Part shown: positions 11,701 through 38,681 of the stretch, one piece after another
Layout of the letters: each line of letters starts with the position of its first letter
Position numbering within the stretch: the stretch's first letter is position 1
From: Spirodela intermedia
Lineage: Eukaryota; Streptophyta; Magnoliopsida; Alismatales; Araceae
Assembly: GCA_902729315.2 (NCBI GenBank)
Contig: LR746269.1
Coordinates: forward strand, 8,344,231-8,408,230
Reading direction: 5' to 3'
DNA: 64,000 nt
Made by a program: the position numbers and the translations under genes
Notes under the pieces: generated by a model
Told to the model about the DNA's origin: nothing
What the model saw: only the letters and a program-made list of their open reading frames with translations
Databases searched by the model: none

Positions 11701-13900
11701 AACATTGGTTTTCACTATTTTCTCTTAATTATATAGATGTGAAATTCATGGAATCATGAACTCTATTACACTATAGATTTTATAAGTCCATCTCCTCATT
11801 TGAAAACACCTATTTTAGATGTGGATGTGGAGAACAAATTTCTGAGCATGATTCTCCTGTCTCTACATATTTTCCCTAGATCTGCATTATAAGAAAGATG
11901 GGGAAATGTCAAAGCTTATTAGAGTACTGCAGGTGTTGTAAGATGACTTTCCCCCCTTAAGAAAGAATGAGAACCTATGCAAATATGGACGTAGGATGAT
12001 TCTCCATACCATGTATATCTAGTGTGCCCTTGTCTCTTGCCTCTCTCCCCTTTCTCTCTCACATGTTTGTATTAGTATCAAATGTGCAAAGAAGTGACAC
12101 TCATGCCCAACACTACCGTCACAATCACTCAATGTGTCTTGATGTAAATAAATTTATAGGAACTTACATTAATCTTCAAATCCTGAGTTTTTAGCCTACT
12201 TATTGATGTAAATAATTTTAGGAGGAAGTTTGGGCACATTTGAACATTTAGTACAATTTTCTCGAGTTGATTTTGAAGATTAGGATGAAATTTCATATCA
12301 TTGAGTCATTCCTTGAAAGTTCTTCCAAAAGAGCTACTCATAGCCTCCAAAGTCTCAACTTTTGGATGCCAAATTGTTGAGATATAGTCCACCAAAGATT
12401 ACTAGGGTTAGTAGTGTTGTAAAACTTGTGCTAGATTATCTATTATGATGTCTTTGATCTTCTATCATGTCAAGATACATTTATTAGAGATATTTTACCA
12501 CATGCCTAAATACATCCACCTTATTTGATATCTTATGCCACATGACTATATATACATTATCCTTATTGTAGATCATCTGCACATGTCGAGATATGCTAAT
12601 GTTGTCATAAATATCTTTCCTCTATCATTTGGTCTTGTCTAATTTGACTAATGAGTTGAAAAACTTTCTTCTTTGTTGACCAAAAATGGGTCAAAATGTG
12701 TCTATCTTTCTTGAAACGGGTTGACATTCTTCTTGCTGAATTCACCCACTCTGATTTCTCTACTTTTTCTTTGAAAATCATGTGATTTTTTTAGTTAATT
12801 TCACGATTATTTTGTTATTGAAAACATCAATTTTCATCATCTAAGGCCTAAAGCACGTGCCTCTACAATGGAAAAACACTAGATCTATAGATTTAGATCT
12901 TGATTTAGGGATCAATATATTAAAATCATTTTTTTATTATACTTTATATTTACATGATTACTTATTAATAACAAAAAACATAGACACAACAAGGATCCCA
13001 CGTAAGAATCTTTTTGTAGATTTACTATGATATGGGGGGCAAAGCTAGAAAATGATCTCTCCTCTCTCTTAGATTCACGATTCTACGGGACCAAACAATT
13101 TGAAAATCAACTTCTCTCTATTTCTCATAGATGGGGGCATCCAAGGAATGTCCCAACACATGGAAAGACATCTTGAGGAAACAATATGGCATGAGAAACA
13201 TTCCAAGACTATTGAGCATGCACCATCAAGTGTTCCAACATCTGAATTGAGTTCTAACACCCTTCTCAGGATCACATACATTATTTTTCCTTATTTTTTT
13301 ACTTTCCATGTTTTCTGAAGAGTTATATGCTATCCAGAATCAAAGGGATCTAAACCCATCAAAGTACCATCACACATTAGTTTTCAACAAGTTTTTATAT
13401 ATGCTCTTTGTATTTTATGGAAAAAACCTAAATATTCTCCAATACATGGGCTGATTCACAGGCTGGAAGGTCAGATCCTTCTCCAAGCCATGAATGGTGA
13501 CCAAGAAATCACATTACAGGAATAAAAGAATTAAATCCTTGGAAAATTTAAACTACTTCAACCATCCGGTACATATCAGGAAATAGAAGTATCAACATAT
13601 CTGTAGGAAAGTTAAAGTTCTATTGCCTCATTAAGTACCCATATTTTAAATAACAACTGTTAGAAGAATTTTACACGTTGCTCCGTCCATGGCTTCAAAG
13701 AAAACATCCTGTAGATATATTTCCTTCTGCTACTGGCAGAAGAACTTGGTTATCGTTCCAGTTCTTATCATTCTAAAATCTTTTATTGAGTAGAAGGCAT
13801 TATTAATAGGCGAATTAGGTAAAGTCTTTGCCTCGGAGAGTTCATATGAGAACTTGTTTTGTTATTCACTGGTTTTTTTCCAGGGCTCAAAATTAGAAAG
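8760..13900. other. Five-kilobase gene-free stretch
   Basis: Mostly AT-rich DNA with no open frame whose translation I recognise. The small frames at 9389-9718 (both strands), 10974-11264 (+) and 13075-13318 (both strands) lack codon structure, splice context or family resemblance. The part from 9700 to 10060 is less AT-rich and could be the edge of an old LTR or promoter, but no matching repeat ends were found. I take the region as repeat debris between the WAK relic and the 3' flank of INO80. Confidence 0.45.
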
Positions 13901-14049
13901 CACTAATGGAAAGAAAAAGAAAATCGTTCAGCTGCAAGGTTTGCCGATCACATGGCCTGGTAGGTCGGAACTGACTGATTGCCAAAGGAATGCTGACAAA
14001 AATGGCATCACAAGCTAACCCTCAAGATGAATCTTAAGAACTTCCAAGT

Positions 14050-14072
14050 CCCCCCCCTTTTTTTTTTTTTTT
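14050..14072. repeat. C8/T15 homopolymer run
   Basis: A run of C directly followed by a run of T, downstream of the INO80 stop. On the minus strand (the sense of INO80) it is poly-A followed by poly-G. It could be the scar of a poly-A-tailed insertion or slippage. Confidence 0.6.
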
Positions 14073-14715
14073 AATTCAGTCAAAATTTAGAGATCCCAGA
14101 TGGAGAACAGGAAGATCCCCCTTGAATTGGAGATTAATAATTAACATCTGCTAGGGGTACCCACATCCCAACTGGAGATTGGTAAAAAGCCTCCAACCCG
14201 CTTGAACAGGCAGCTTGTGTGCCTCAGATCTGGGACACGTTTCCATAAAGAAGCCGAATGGAACAAAACCACCTCCGTTCCTCTGGAACAAGGGAGAAGA
14301 GCCTCGTCCATCTCATCTAGCATCCCATACACAGAGCCCTTAATGCCGCAGCTGAAGTGAATAACTGGGCCCGGAAATCCTGTTTATCAAAGAAGTAAAA
14401 AGAGGCCAAAGAAGAATACATAAACCTAATGCCAACCAAGAAATTCTGCATCCTGCCTGTACATATCCCACTCCCACCATGATCAGCCGTGGAATTATCC
14501 ATGTTACTGTACAGAAGATCTTCCACCTCACGTCTTAGCTTCTGTCAGGACCAGCTTCGCTGGCGTGCCCATGAATAATCCGCATGGGATCCTGGATTGG
14601 GGCCTCTCAGTCACCTTATTGCCAAAAATGGTGCCTCTAGGTAGGGCTCGCAGGGATCCAGGGTGGACACTCCTCATCGCACTGGCATGACAATCTATTC
14701 CTTCTTTTGGGATCC

Positions 14716-28428
<13,713 letters not shown>

Positions 28429-28760
28429 GCGCGATTAGGTTTTCTTCAGGATCCCAACCTAGCGGAGATGGGGGACAACACAACCGTAGCACTTCCCACC
28501 CGGCAGCAGGCAGTCGTGAGCAGCAACGGCGCAGCAGCGGTGGAGCCCGAGAAAGGATAGGGACGCGAAGCAGCGGAGAGGCAGTCACAGGAGGAGCGGG
28601 GGAAGCAAAGGTCGGGGATGATGACGACGGGAAAAGGCATGGCTGGGAAGGAAGCCGAGGGGCGGAAGAGGGATGAGAGAGAAAGAGGGGGCGACGGAGA
28701 GAAGGGTTGCCGAGATGGAAACAATCTCAAGGACGAATGCTAACGTGCACCAATAGCGTT
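28429..28760 (-). promoter_or_regulatory. 5' UTR and promoter region of INO80
   Basis: GC-rich, purine-rich on the plus strand (CT-rich in the sense direction of INO80), directly upstream of its ATG at 28428. Plant housekeeping genes often have CT-rich 5' leaders. No clear TATA box is seen. Open frames here on both strands are low-complexity and probably not coding. Confidence 0.5.
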
Positions 28761-28815
28761 CGCCCGGTATCGTACGCCGAACATGGGACGGTGGCCTCCC
28801 CGGCTCGACCCGCCA

Positions 28816-28830
28816 CCCCCCCCCCCCCCC
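28816..28830. repeat. Poly-C run
   Basis: About 15 consecutive C in a GC-rich stretch upstream of INO80. Length uncertain because of sequencing slippage. Confidence 0.8.
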
Positions 28831-28913
28831 GGTTCGACCGCCAGATCTCGGCTAAGGCCGGATCGAACGGAACGGTTCGGCCGCCAAAAATTTTGTTCAA
28901 CGGACAAATCAGC

Positions 28914-28939
28914 CTCTCTCTCTCTCTCTCTCTCTCTCT
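28914..28939. repeat. (CT)n microsatellite
   Basis: About 13 CT units between the INO80 promoter region and the 101-bp direct repeat. Confidence 0.9.
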
Positions 28940-29228
28940 ACATCCCGAAAATCCTGGACTCAGACTCTCATCGCTAGCGTTTGGCATCACCTCCATCGTA
29001 AGTTCCTCGAGAGGCGAACGGTAGATGCAGCGGGGCTGGCGGCCAAGGAACCGCCACCCGTTGACTAAGAGCACTGCCACGTGGACTGGATGTGAGAAAA
29101 GACTTTACGTCGGCAAAATCACGGACGTACTCATCCGCCGCGCGGCTCTTCGCCCGGAGCACGTGATGGTACTCCAGCTTCCACAAAACTCACACAGCAA
29201 TGATGTCCCCAATTCAGGCAGAGCTCGG

Positions 29229-29417
29229 CCTATACATCTTCGGTCATTACCTAGGACAAGTGATGGCTTACTTACTATCTATATCAAGCATGATGTGTGA
29301 GCATGAGAATTTTAGGCATATAGATCTTACCTATACATCTTCGGTCATTACCTAGGACAAGTGATGGCTTACTTACTATCTATATCAAGCATGATGTGTG
29401 AGCATGAGAATTTTAAG
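29229..29417. repeat. Direct tandem duplication, 101-bp period
   Basis: A segment of about 87 bp starting CCTATACATCTTCGG and ending GAGAATTTTA occurs at 29229-29315 and again at 29330-29416 with essentially no differences. A third partial piece (AAGCATGATGTGTGATGG, then several CTTA units) follows to about 29452. The near identity points to recent duplication. No coding potential. Confidence 0.9.
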
Positions 29418-29452
29418 CATGATGTGTGATGGCTTACTTACTTACTTACCTA

Positions 29453-30029
29453 GGTCAACGGGGTACTTTAGGCATATAGATCTTCACCCGATGACTCAAT
29501 GTGTCAGACTCGGGCCCACAGAATTTTTTTTCTAGTCAACCAAAGTAAAATATATTTCTGGTCTTTTTTATATAAAAAAAGTCAACCAGAACGGAAAAGG
29601 CCGCCCAACTTTTCTATTTAGGGTATATACATTAGATGGCATCTGGGTTCATGATCTCAAATGCTTTCCGCATTCCAGCATCGAGGACCAACAAAAATGG
29701 AAGGCAGGAAGAGGTGGAGAGTAGTCAGTGGTTTCTGAGAAGAGGAGGTACCTGTGTGGTGAGGGGAGCTTTCAAGCAGCAGCCATGGCGCTGCTACTAT
29801 TTGGGGAAATATCAGAGAACCGTTCAGCTCTTCACACATATATACCTAGACCAAGCTCTTTCGGGTCAGTCTCCACCATCCATGGCGGCCTGTTTCAGTG
29901 AGGAAGAAGATGAGAGCGCCGCCAGACAGATCTAAAGCTCTCTTCTTTTTTTTTCTTTTTTTTTTCTCTCTCTATCTGAGAAGATCATAGTTCTCATGGG
30001 ATATAACTGAGATTAAAAGGCCATAGTTC
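29453..30029. other. 3' flank of the saccharopine dehydrogenase-like gene
   Basis: Holds the probable 3' UTR of the minus-strand gene that ends at 30030. The plus-strand open frame 29636-29935 (99 codons) has no recognisable family and no supporting context, so I do not call it a gene. T-rich and CT-rich runs lie at 29940-29975. Confidence 0.4.
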
Positions 30030-33000
30030 TCACTTGTTCATCATAAAATTGATCGTTCCCTGGGAGGCCCGTCGGAGGAGCACTTCTCTTGCCTCAATGG
30101 GGATTCCTCCTTCCTGTGGAAGATCAATGGCCAGGAGATCAAAGAGGGACGTTGGGTAGGACATCCTGTGCAGGAGAAGCCTTACCTCTTCGGGAAACCA
30201 GACGCCAGGTTGTGAGTTGCCCTCAAGGACTGATAGTGCAAATGCAGCCGTAGAGACCCCCACTGAACTGCGGTGAGAAAATAAGAGGGTAGAAAGAAAA
30301 TTGTTCAAATGTAGTGAGAGAAAGAAGACCTGTGGCACCCAATTCATTGAGCTTTTTTTTCTTTTTTGGGGGGGGGGAATCTATTCCTCTTTAGGCACCT
30401 TGATCATTACAATATATATGAAAATATTATAAATGAAACTGCAAGCTTAAATAATGAAGTAATTTAATGCAGAAATTTGGAATTTATTCAGCATAAGGAT
30501 GTTTCTTGGATGCTATGACTCACACAGATAGTCTCCTGTGGCTGAATATACCCAAGGTGCTGAGGCCGTTTGAACACTCCAAATCCACCTATTGACAATA
30601 AAAAAAAAATCAGATAATTCTCCTCAGGATAATTGACAGTGCATGTCCAGCTTATCTTCCTTCTTGTCCATATAATTTAAGAAATTATGCTTAATATTAT
30701 TATAAAAATAATTTATATGCTACTGACCCTCATTGACACGCGCTCTCCGACAAGGGCGTCAGTTGCTCGCACAATGGGATCGAAAATTTGCACCAATTTC
30801 TGGACTTTGCTTCTATCTTGTAGAAACTCCTGCAGTTTTCCTCGCGTTAGATCACTCCATGAGCCAATACGAACTTACATTAATGAATTTCCAAGACATT
30901 TTTCGCAGCAGTTGACTGTGAGTAAAATAATTCTTGAATTACATCTATTGAAAAATTTATCTCCTTTTAGAAAGTCACACTCAAATAATTCAAAACAGAG
31001 AACATGATAAGGCACACTCAAATTTTATCTCCTTTTAGAAAGTTAAAGCAGAAAAACATTCGAGCTGATTGAAGAAAACTGTAGTGGTGAATGAATATTC
31101 AAGGAAACGTCAACAACACTGTCAGGGTATGGATTTTTCTCCTGCCATTCCACTCTATTACACATCATTTCTGCACTTACCATGCGTAATTTGACAGTTA
31201 TTTTGGTATCCTCATCTTTCTCTGAACCTCATAAAATGGAGAAAATATCTCTCATTAGGTAATCCCATCGGTCCTCTTAAATACACGTCAGAGTCATCTC
31301 AAATGACTTCCATGAGGTTTAAGTCCATGCAAGCCGTCCATCTTAGATTATCTATCTCCATATTTTATAAATTCATAACACTAGAGTCAAAAGGTTAGTT
31401 TTATAACATAAATTAGGTCTCCATAAATAGGGTTAGTTTCCTGTTGCATAAGGTAGATAGTTACTCTGGTTTAAGCTATTTTCTAAGCCTCGAAATATCA
31501 AAAAAAAAAAATCCCAAGCATTAGATTGCACTAAAAACAATTCAAACATACTTATCATTTCATCATCCAAGTAGAGTGAAATATCTACCATATTCTCTCA
31601 TAAAAAAAATTCTGGGAGAAGAAGGGCATACCGCTGGGAGAAGATTTCCCACAGCTATTAATCCCCAATTCCAGAAGAAGGGAGCCGTGCCAAACCGGGC
31701 ACTAACGGTGGGTACCCCCAATACTTTATGGGTGCTGCTTACCTCAGGTAAATTCCTGAAAGAATAAAATAGCTAAGAAAATCAGCTTGATGAATGTAGC
31801 GATGGAAAATATCTCCTTAAGAAAATTTCCCTGGCAAACAATGAGGGCCGCAAACTAGAGTGCCCGAGAATTGAGAAATGCGATTAAAGTACAACAAATT
31901 GAACTATTTTTTCCTTTTCTTGGATTTATTTTCTCAAAAATTGACATATTCCAAGATTTTTTTAAGATTATAGATTAAGGGGTCAGGCCACAGAGTATAA
32001 TCAATCTGTGGCAACACATGAGTATTGAAAAGTGTTGTGTCAAAATCACCGATTCTCTCAAGGATACAAGTTGGCTGATCATGCCTTTACAATCTTTTTA
32101 TGCAACTTACAAGAGGTAAACATCTCTCTTTCCAATGCCTTTTCCGAAGTCAATATTCATCATTCCAGTATAAGGCTTTAACTTGATTTTTTCTCCTGAT
32201 CAATTGATTAGGATCAAAATTAGCAGCTGAAATAACTCGAAAATATCAGTACGCTTTAGAGTCAAAATTACCCAATATCAGTCGTGTGAGACTTACCTTT
32301 ATTATAAGCCTCGACATCTTCTCCAAGAAGCAAAAAACTTGTGGCTAGTATTGTGGGGCCAGCACCACCGGTTCCCGCAGTAAAATAGAAGAATCTGAAA
32401 GAGAGATTGTATCATGGAAGTTGCCTTTGTTTCAAAAACCTATTTGCAGGAACCACTAATTCAACACTAAGCAGCAATAAGCTACAAATTAAAAGTAGAA
32501 AAAAAAAAAACTAATACGGGAAGCAGAACATTGAAGGCAGCAGCAACCCTTCCAAAGTATTACTAGACTATAAAAACTGGCATAATAAGCTTGCACATTA
32601 AGAAGCTCGCTTTTTCAAGAACTACCTCAGTGTTGGGACATAAAAAGGACTTGATATGATAGTACAGTACATCGCAGTCAAGCAAGAGGATAAGTTGATC
32701 ACGAGATTTAGAGCTGCTATGCCAAATGCAGCAGTCAGAAAAACATGTCAATTGCCATAGTGTAAAACCACAATTAATATCTCTTTTCCAAACGACTTTG
32801 CGGGATTTCATTTAAACCAGATAATTATAAATGGCACTTTTTCCTCTCATCAAGTATTTGATGCTAGCATTCCTACAACTTTACAACTTAACAGCGGAAT
32901 TTTCATGCCACCTCAAATGTATAAAGATCAAGGATTATAGATATCTGTGGTAAGTTCAGAGAACAAGAACAAGTTTTCCGAAAAGCAAAACTTGCTTAGA

Positions 33001-36000
33001 AGAAATTAAGCAACGAAAGACTTCCCACCAGAGCTATGGCACAGAAACGCATGCTAAAAGTAAGGGACAGTTTTGTGCTATGGAGGGTGACTGCAAAGAT
33101 CATACAATGCGTTCGTCTGCATTGCGAGAGTGTGAATATTTTGCGGAGAATAATGTTCGAAACTCACCAGATTTGTGCCAGTGATCATTTGAAATTAAAA
33201 TTTCCTTGGAATGCCCATGGAGTTTTGTTGATTAACAAATGTTGCATCCTTCATATGATGTACTGTACCATTGGCCCGATGTGTAATAGACTGGGAAAAT
33301 AAAGTCTCCATTTGTATCTCATTAGTCTTTAATAGTTGAAATAAATAGGAGCATTGTTGCTTGATCCTCTTCAGAAATGCTCGAGTGGTGGAAAGTTCTA
33401 TTATCAGCACTGACCTGGACAATTTTGAGTAAATCCATTGCTCAACAACTCTGATAAGGCACCCATGGATGGCATCCCAATTATCTCCCACTACTTCGAC
33501 CATGTCAGACATCACTACTTTCTCCTGAGGATCGACGATCTGAGCTAAGAGTTGTCATCTAGCATGAGTTATGACCAAGGACACAATAGTACATCAATTC
33601 ATTTCTCTTTGAGTTGGATGATCCGGGTTGGAACGAGCCCTTTCCATCTAGGGACTGCTCTGAAATCTGACTGAGACCCCATTCAGAGAAGCTCAGATTC
33701 AGCAAGTATCTGCCCGAGTAATAAAAAGGAGAACACAAATCAAAAAAGTTAGTTGATACTCTTCTTATTCTTGTTCAATTGGAATGGAACTCGGCATTAA
33801 ACTCTGGGGTCTGACCCACCACTGGAAAAGCTATTTAGAAACGTTCCATAATGGGTATGAGTTCTTTGTGAATCACAGATGACAGATTCCAACTTTCTAA
33901 CATCGGAATACGCTAAGAAATCTGCTGTAATATTTCTTTTTTGGTCTTTTCCAATTTTCCCTTAGTTTTGACCTAATCATTGACACTTCGCTACCACAAT
34001 TACCCAAAACTATTGCAGAAGCCTATTTACTTTTAACGTAGTTTCAGAACCAGTACAAGTAATCAAAATTGCTGGATTTTAAGACATTTACCAATTGCAC
34101 ATTCATGAAACAAATAGCAGGTAAAATTTAATAACTTTATCACTCTATCCAGCTTTGAGCTTAAAGAATCACTCAAAAGAGAAAACATGCTCCTTCAAAC
34201 AAAAAAAAAATCTTCTTCAACCTTTCCTCTTCCACACACGATGAAGCACTCACTAGGATTCTCAAGTCTCTACCTTAAGAACATTTCAAGTCCTTTGTCA
34301 GCGAGAAACATTACCCAAATTCTGATCAAGAGCTCTATCAGGAAATGTATTATGTGTTCAAATACAGAAGCTTATATGACCCCTCTCAGTGAACAGCATA
34401 TATATGCTACCAGCGATACACTTCTAAATAAATGCAGAAAATTCCTGACCCATCTCCTCAGTATAGACCAAAGAAGCATCGCAGATAAGGTATTATTCCC
34501 TTGAAAGCCTTTCTGACAAGATGAAAGATATCCCAATCTGGTGTCAGAAGAAACTCCAAGATGTTCACCATCGAAATGTCCTTTTATTCGTCTCTAATGC
34601 AATTATAATTAATTCAAAAGCATTGACAACATGTTACTTCCCACACGAATTTTTATCGCCAAAATGAGAATTAAAAATGACTAAGCAGCTGACCAATACC
34701 CTTTGGTCTACATATCATTTTTCTCTACAAATCTCAAGTCTCTTTTGGGTGAGTCAAATATTTTATTTTTATCACCCAGGTTTAAAACGTCACACTCAGT
34801 CGAAGGAAAAAGTTGAAAAAGGAAAATGTTCTTATATTAACATATCATGAAGATAATATCTTAATATCATGTACGCTGAATTACTTACAAGAAAAAATAA
34901 GAAACATTTACTCAGAAGCAGTATAGAAATCTGCTTCACCTTGTAACCAGGCTATGAGAAAAAGTTAGGATTTTACCATCCCCATTTTCTTACATCTGCC
35001 TTTCTATTTATTAACTTGTACCTCCGAAGGAAAATGTTTTCTCCATGATCTGAGTAAGACAATCAGAAGCTATCAAAGCTTGAATATACCTCAATCGTGC
35101 AGGCTCTCCACTGCGTCTGTCACTTCTGGCAGCACGAACCAGCTCAGCTGCCATAACTGTATGTGAATAGGCATCAAAAGTCCAGTAATCAGTAAGATAA
35201 CCGATAAGATTGAATGATTTATACAAGGGAGACAAAACCCGGCTAACACGGTATGGTGCACGAGATCAAAGTATACTTCTAGAGGTATTTCTCACTGATA
35301 TCATAACTGTGCCACCAAAGTAATTTCTTGTCTGTCAACCGACTAAATTCATTAACCAGTTATGTCCATTGGCCACTGGTTTACAGTTTCATTGCCTTCA
35401 TTTGATGTTGGTGTCATCACTGATCTGAAAACGAAAGCCATTGTGACCACTGTTTTCTTAATCAGTTTATACCACTCGTTTCAATATCTTTACTGGTTTT
35501 ATCCCAAAGTGGCACGAGTCCTGAAGTCTTAAATCTTTCCATGCCTAACTGATAATTCGGTCTTCATAAAATCCTGATTCGGAACTTGAATATCTTTGAA
35601 ATCTAAATTGTTATGACCTCCGACCGAAATTTTTATCTGATTAGCGTTGATCTGGCAACTTACAAGTATTAAGGGAGATAGTAGCGCCACAAATCGAAAG
35701 TTAGCCACTCTCATACAATTGCGAAAATTAGGTACCCTAGATCTGGCTGTGCTTCAAGTGAGACAGAAAATGAATATAACTCCGTTTAACAGGGAAGGAT
35801 ATAGATTGAAAACAGATCGCAGTAGATTGATTGGCAAATGCTCCTCAGAATACTTACCTAAAATGAAAGAAAGAGTGATAGATAATTTACCATTGCTCAC
35901 TCCAGGGTAAATTCCAGCAGTTGTTATTGCTGGAACATCAGCAGCTACAGCTGTGGCATGGAGGGACTTTGCCCGCCATGCATAGTCCGCATCATCACAG

Positions 36001-38681
36001 ACATCGACGTATGCCGTCTAATGCAACAAATTTGAGAAGCATAATCAATTACCACAAACTGAGTCAGAGATGATGGTGATTTATTGTAAGCAGCTAACAA
36101 CTTTAACTTTCAGACAGTGTGCTTCTGACCCTTAGTGAACCCAGAAACCATGCATGGAAGATGGGTTTGCATGAAGACTCAAATCTATTAATTGTGACAA
36201 ATATGAAAATGATATTCAATAAAGACGTGAGCATTTATGGGATCTATAAGTCCACGCAACTTACCTGTACCATCAAATCTAGAGACTAAAGCAGGCATAA
36301 AGGCATACATGGGGATTAATTGACCAGAAATTTCGTGACTTAACTTAGATGTCTCAATAAATTCTATTTTCAACCTTATCAATGATTTTTTACTTATTAA
36401 GTTCAAGCTATTAACAAATATTTTAGACCACTATTAAGGTAAATATCAGTAATAATGCAGAAGAAAAACGGGAGTGTAAAACATTCACCTTAGTTGAAAT
36501 TGCAATATCCAATACATTACAATTCTCTGCCCGTTGAAAAGGGCCTGCTGCATGAACAACCAAGTCCACACCTAATGCAAAAAAAACGCAGGAATGAAAG
36601 GAAGGTTAGCACTCTACTTCTGAGAATCTAAAATCCATCAGTGTCGGAACTTAATGGTGATCTCCCAAAAAAAGTTCCTACTATGCATAAAAAAATTAAT
36701 AATCGTCTCCCAAAAAATTGTTCACTTTAAAGGAGAAATCATTAGAGGATAAACCTAATTTTTGTTGCGATAATTGGGGGGGTGGGCTATTTTTCAACGC
36801 ATAAAAAAATATCACTCTTTTAAGAAACATGGCAGGGTTTACATCCTTTTACACCCAAAATTATTTTCGAACAACATATGGATCTGAGTTATTCCATCAA
36901 CTTGAACCTGTTTCTTAATTCTAATCCAAAAAAGGCGTTGGTCTTGCAAAGATGCTTTGTATTCACAAAGGACAATATGTATTTCGATACACCTCATAGT
37001 AGTTACAAATATTTAAGGATTATTTCAGTAATTTTTCAGCATTTTATGGTCTCCTCAGCAGTATATCCTTTCATTTCTTCAAATGAAGTACAAACTAGTT
37101 TTAAAAATATGTCTCCTAAATTTCATGTCATTCAGAAGAAGTTGAAGGCCATTGAATAAAGCATGTACAAGAATCAATTTCCTACCTTCAACGGTCTCCA
37201 ATTCTCATTAATGTACGAATTAATTTGCTCTGGTATTATCTATTATTCCATCCCCATGCCTAAAAAAAAATCTGAGATTCTCAACGCATAATAATATTGC
37301 TGAAAACAATAATCATTCAGACAGTTTAATTCACCATCAAGAGCTGCCTCCAATGACTTTTTATTGTCAATGTCAACCTCAACAAACTTTGCATTTTCAC
37401 CAAGCGTAGAGAGTACAGAACTTGCCTTTTCCCTGTCCAAGAAACATATGCATTTTAGTTTTTCCATAAAAGACAAAAAGTGAAGGAATAAATGGCCGGG
37501 GGCTAAATTGCCTAGAATATGCATACTCCTTGCACAAACACATCCACCCTTAGGTTTTGCAGATACGACCATCAACGTGTGCCATAGAAAGGAAGAGTGT
37601 TTACAATATTTAAGAGGACCGTGGTATCCACATTTCGGCTTAGGCAACATTTAATTTGTAGATTCCGGTTTTCTTTCTATCTTGAAATTTTAACATTGGT
37701 TATTGTTTAAGTTTATGCAAGGATAAATTATGCATCCAAGTAAAGCAATAGAGAGATGGAATAACCTTCTTGGAGATGCCAACTAGTGTTGGACAAGTAA
37801 GTTTTTTTTATATAGTCGATATCAACTAAGTTTTTTGAATCAACTCAAAAAATAAATGAACAGAAAAGAAGATAAAATTAGTAGTTCATGTTTCCTTAAA
37901 GGATTAAAGAAATATTCTGTTCTACTGGGATGAACTGATCAAAATTTAGACACCTGTGCAATTACAATTACAAAACTTTTCATCAATTCTTGTCTCTAAA
38001 TTCTCGCACCATAGCCATCATGCTTTGCAAATTATCCGTATGTATCCACTCATGGAGCTTGACCTTCTCTTTGTTGATTGTTTCAATTCCTGGCGAACTG
38101 ATTTAGAAAAAGATAAGACAGGAAGCAGATAAAAAAAGTGGACAGCGGATGATTTCCACTGAGAACATTGTAATAATACATTTTGAGCAAACATAAGAGC
38201 ATTATGTTTACAGAACGCGAAAAGGACCGAATTCAGACCTAGCTTATATTATTTACTGAGAGATATCTGTGCACACAATGCACGACTGTTCCAAAAACTT
38301 ACTACATTTTTTAGATCATAATTATTTCCTCATAATTCAGTGCAACCGTCTAAGCGCCGTGAAGGGCCCTCATTCTAACCTCCACTCCGAGTGTACTACA
38401 CAACGGAGGGGCGCTCGACGAGGAAAGGACCCGGATACTCACCTGTTCCGGCCAGCGATATGAAGGCGGAGGGGGGGGTAGATTTCGGTGAGGGCTCTTG
38501 CAGTTGAGCTCCCAATCCTCCCCGTCCCTCCCAAGATGAGCACCTTCTTGTCCTGTAGCTTCTCCGGCAGAGGAGGCGCCGCGCCTCCCCCTCTTCCGCC
38601 ACCACCGCTGCCGCTGCCGCTTCCCGTCAACGAGGCGGCGAAGAACTGGCGGTGCGGGAAATGAAAGGAAGCCCCCGCCAT
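30030..38681 (-). CDS. Saccharopine dehydrogenase-like NAD(P)-binding oxidoreductase
   Basis: Twelve exons with closing phases give 417 aa: 38681-38443, 37432-37335, 36571-36489, 36017-35891, 35156-35090, 32394-32297, 32195-32111, 31755-31632, 30829-30728, 30588-30524, 30267-30186, 30113-30030. Residues 1-40 are Ser/Gly/Arg-rich and Phe-containing, like a plastid transit peptide. Residues 46-60 form the dinucleotide-binding strand-loop with GGTGRIG (51-57). Later blocks include DLVVHAAGPFQRAENCNVLD, TAYVDVCDDADYAWRAKSLH, TAGIYPGVSNVMAAEL, VPTVSARFGTAPFFWNWG and the C-terminal EVLLRRASQGTINFMMNK. These match the plant single-domain saccharopine-dehydrogenase family, not bifunctional LKR/SDH; the substrate is unknown. 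The frame is open upstream to 38999, so an earlier ATG is possible; I chose the one giving the usual N terminus. It shares a 423-bp divergent promoter with the coiled-coil gene. Confidence 0.93.
30114..30185 (-). other. 72-nt in-frame intron (exitron-like) in the SDH-like gene
   Basis: Between WFPEE and EGGIPIEAR lies a segment starting GTAAGG and ending CCACAG. It is 72 nt, a multiple of three, without stop, and would add 24 residues (beginning VRLLLHRM) if retained. Family proteins continue directly across it, so splicing is the expected main form. Confidence 0.75.

Noticed and set aside
13075-13318. Overlapping frames on both strands near 13.1-13.3 kb
   Set aside because: Translations are non-repetitive but match nothing I know, and there is no neighbouring exon to join.
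29636-29935. 99-codon open frame on the plus strand
   Set aside because: No family resemblance, no splice or promoter context, and it lies in the 3' flank of a minus-strand gene.
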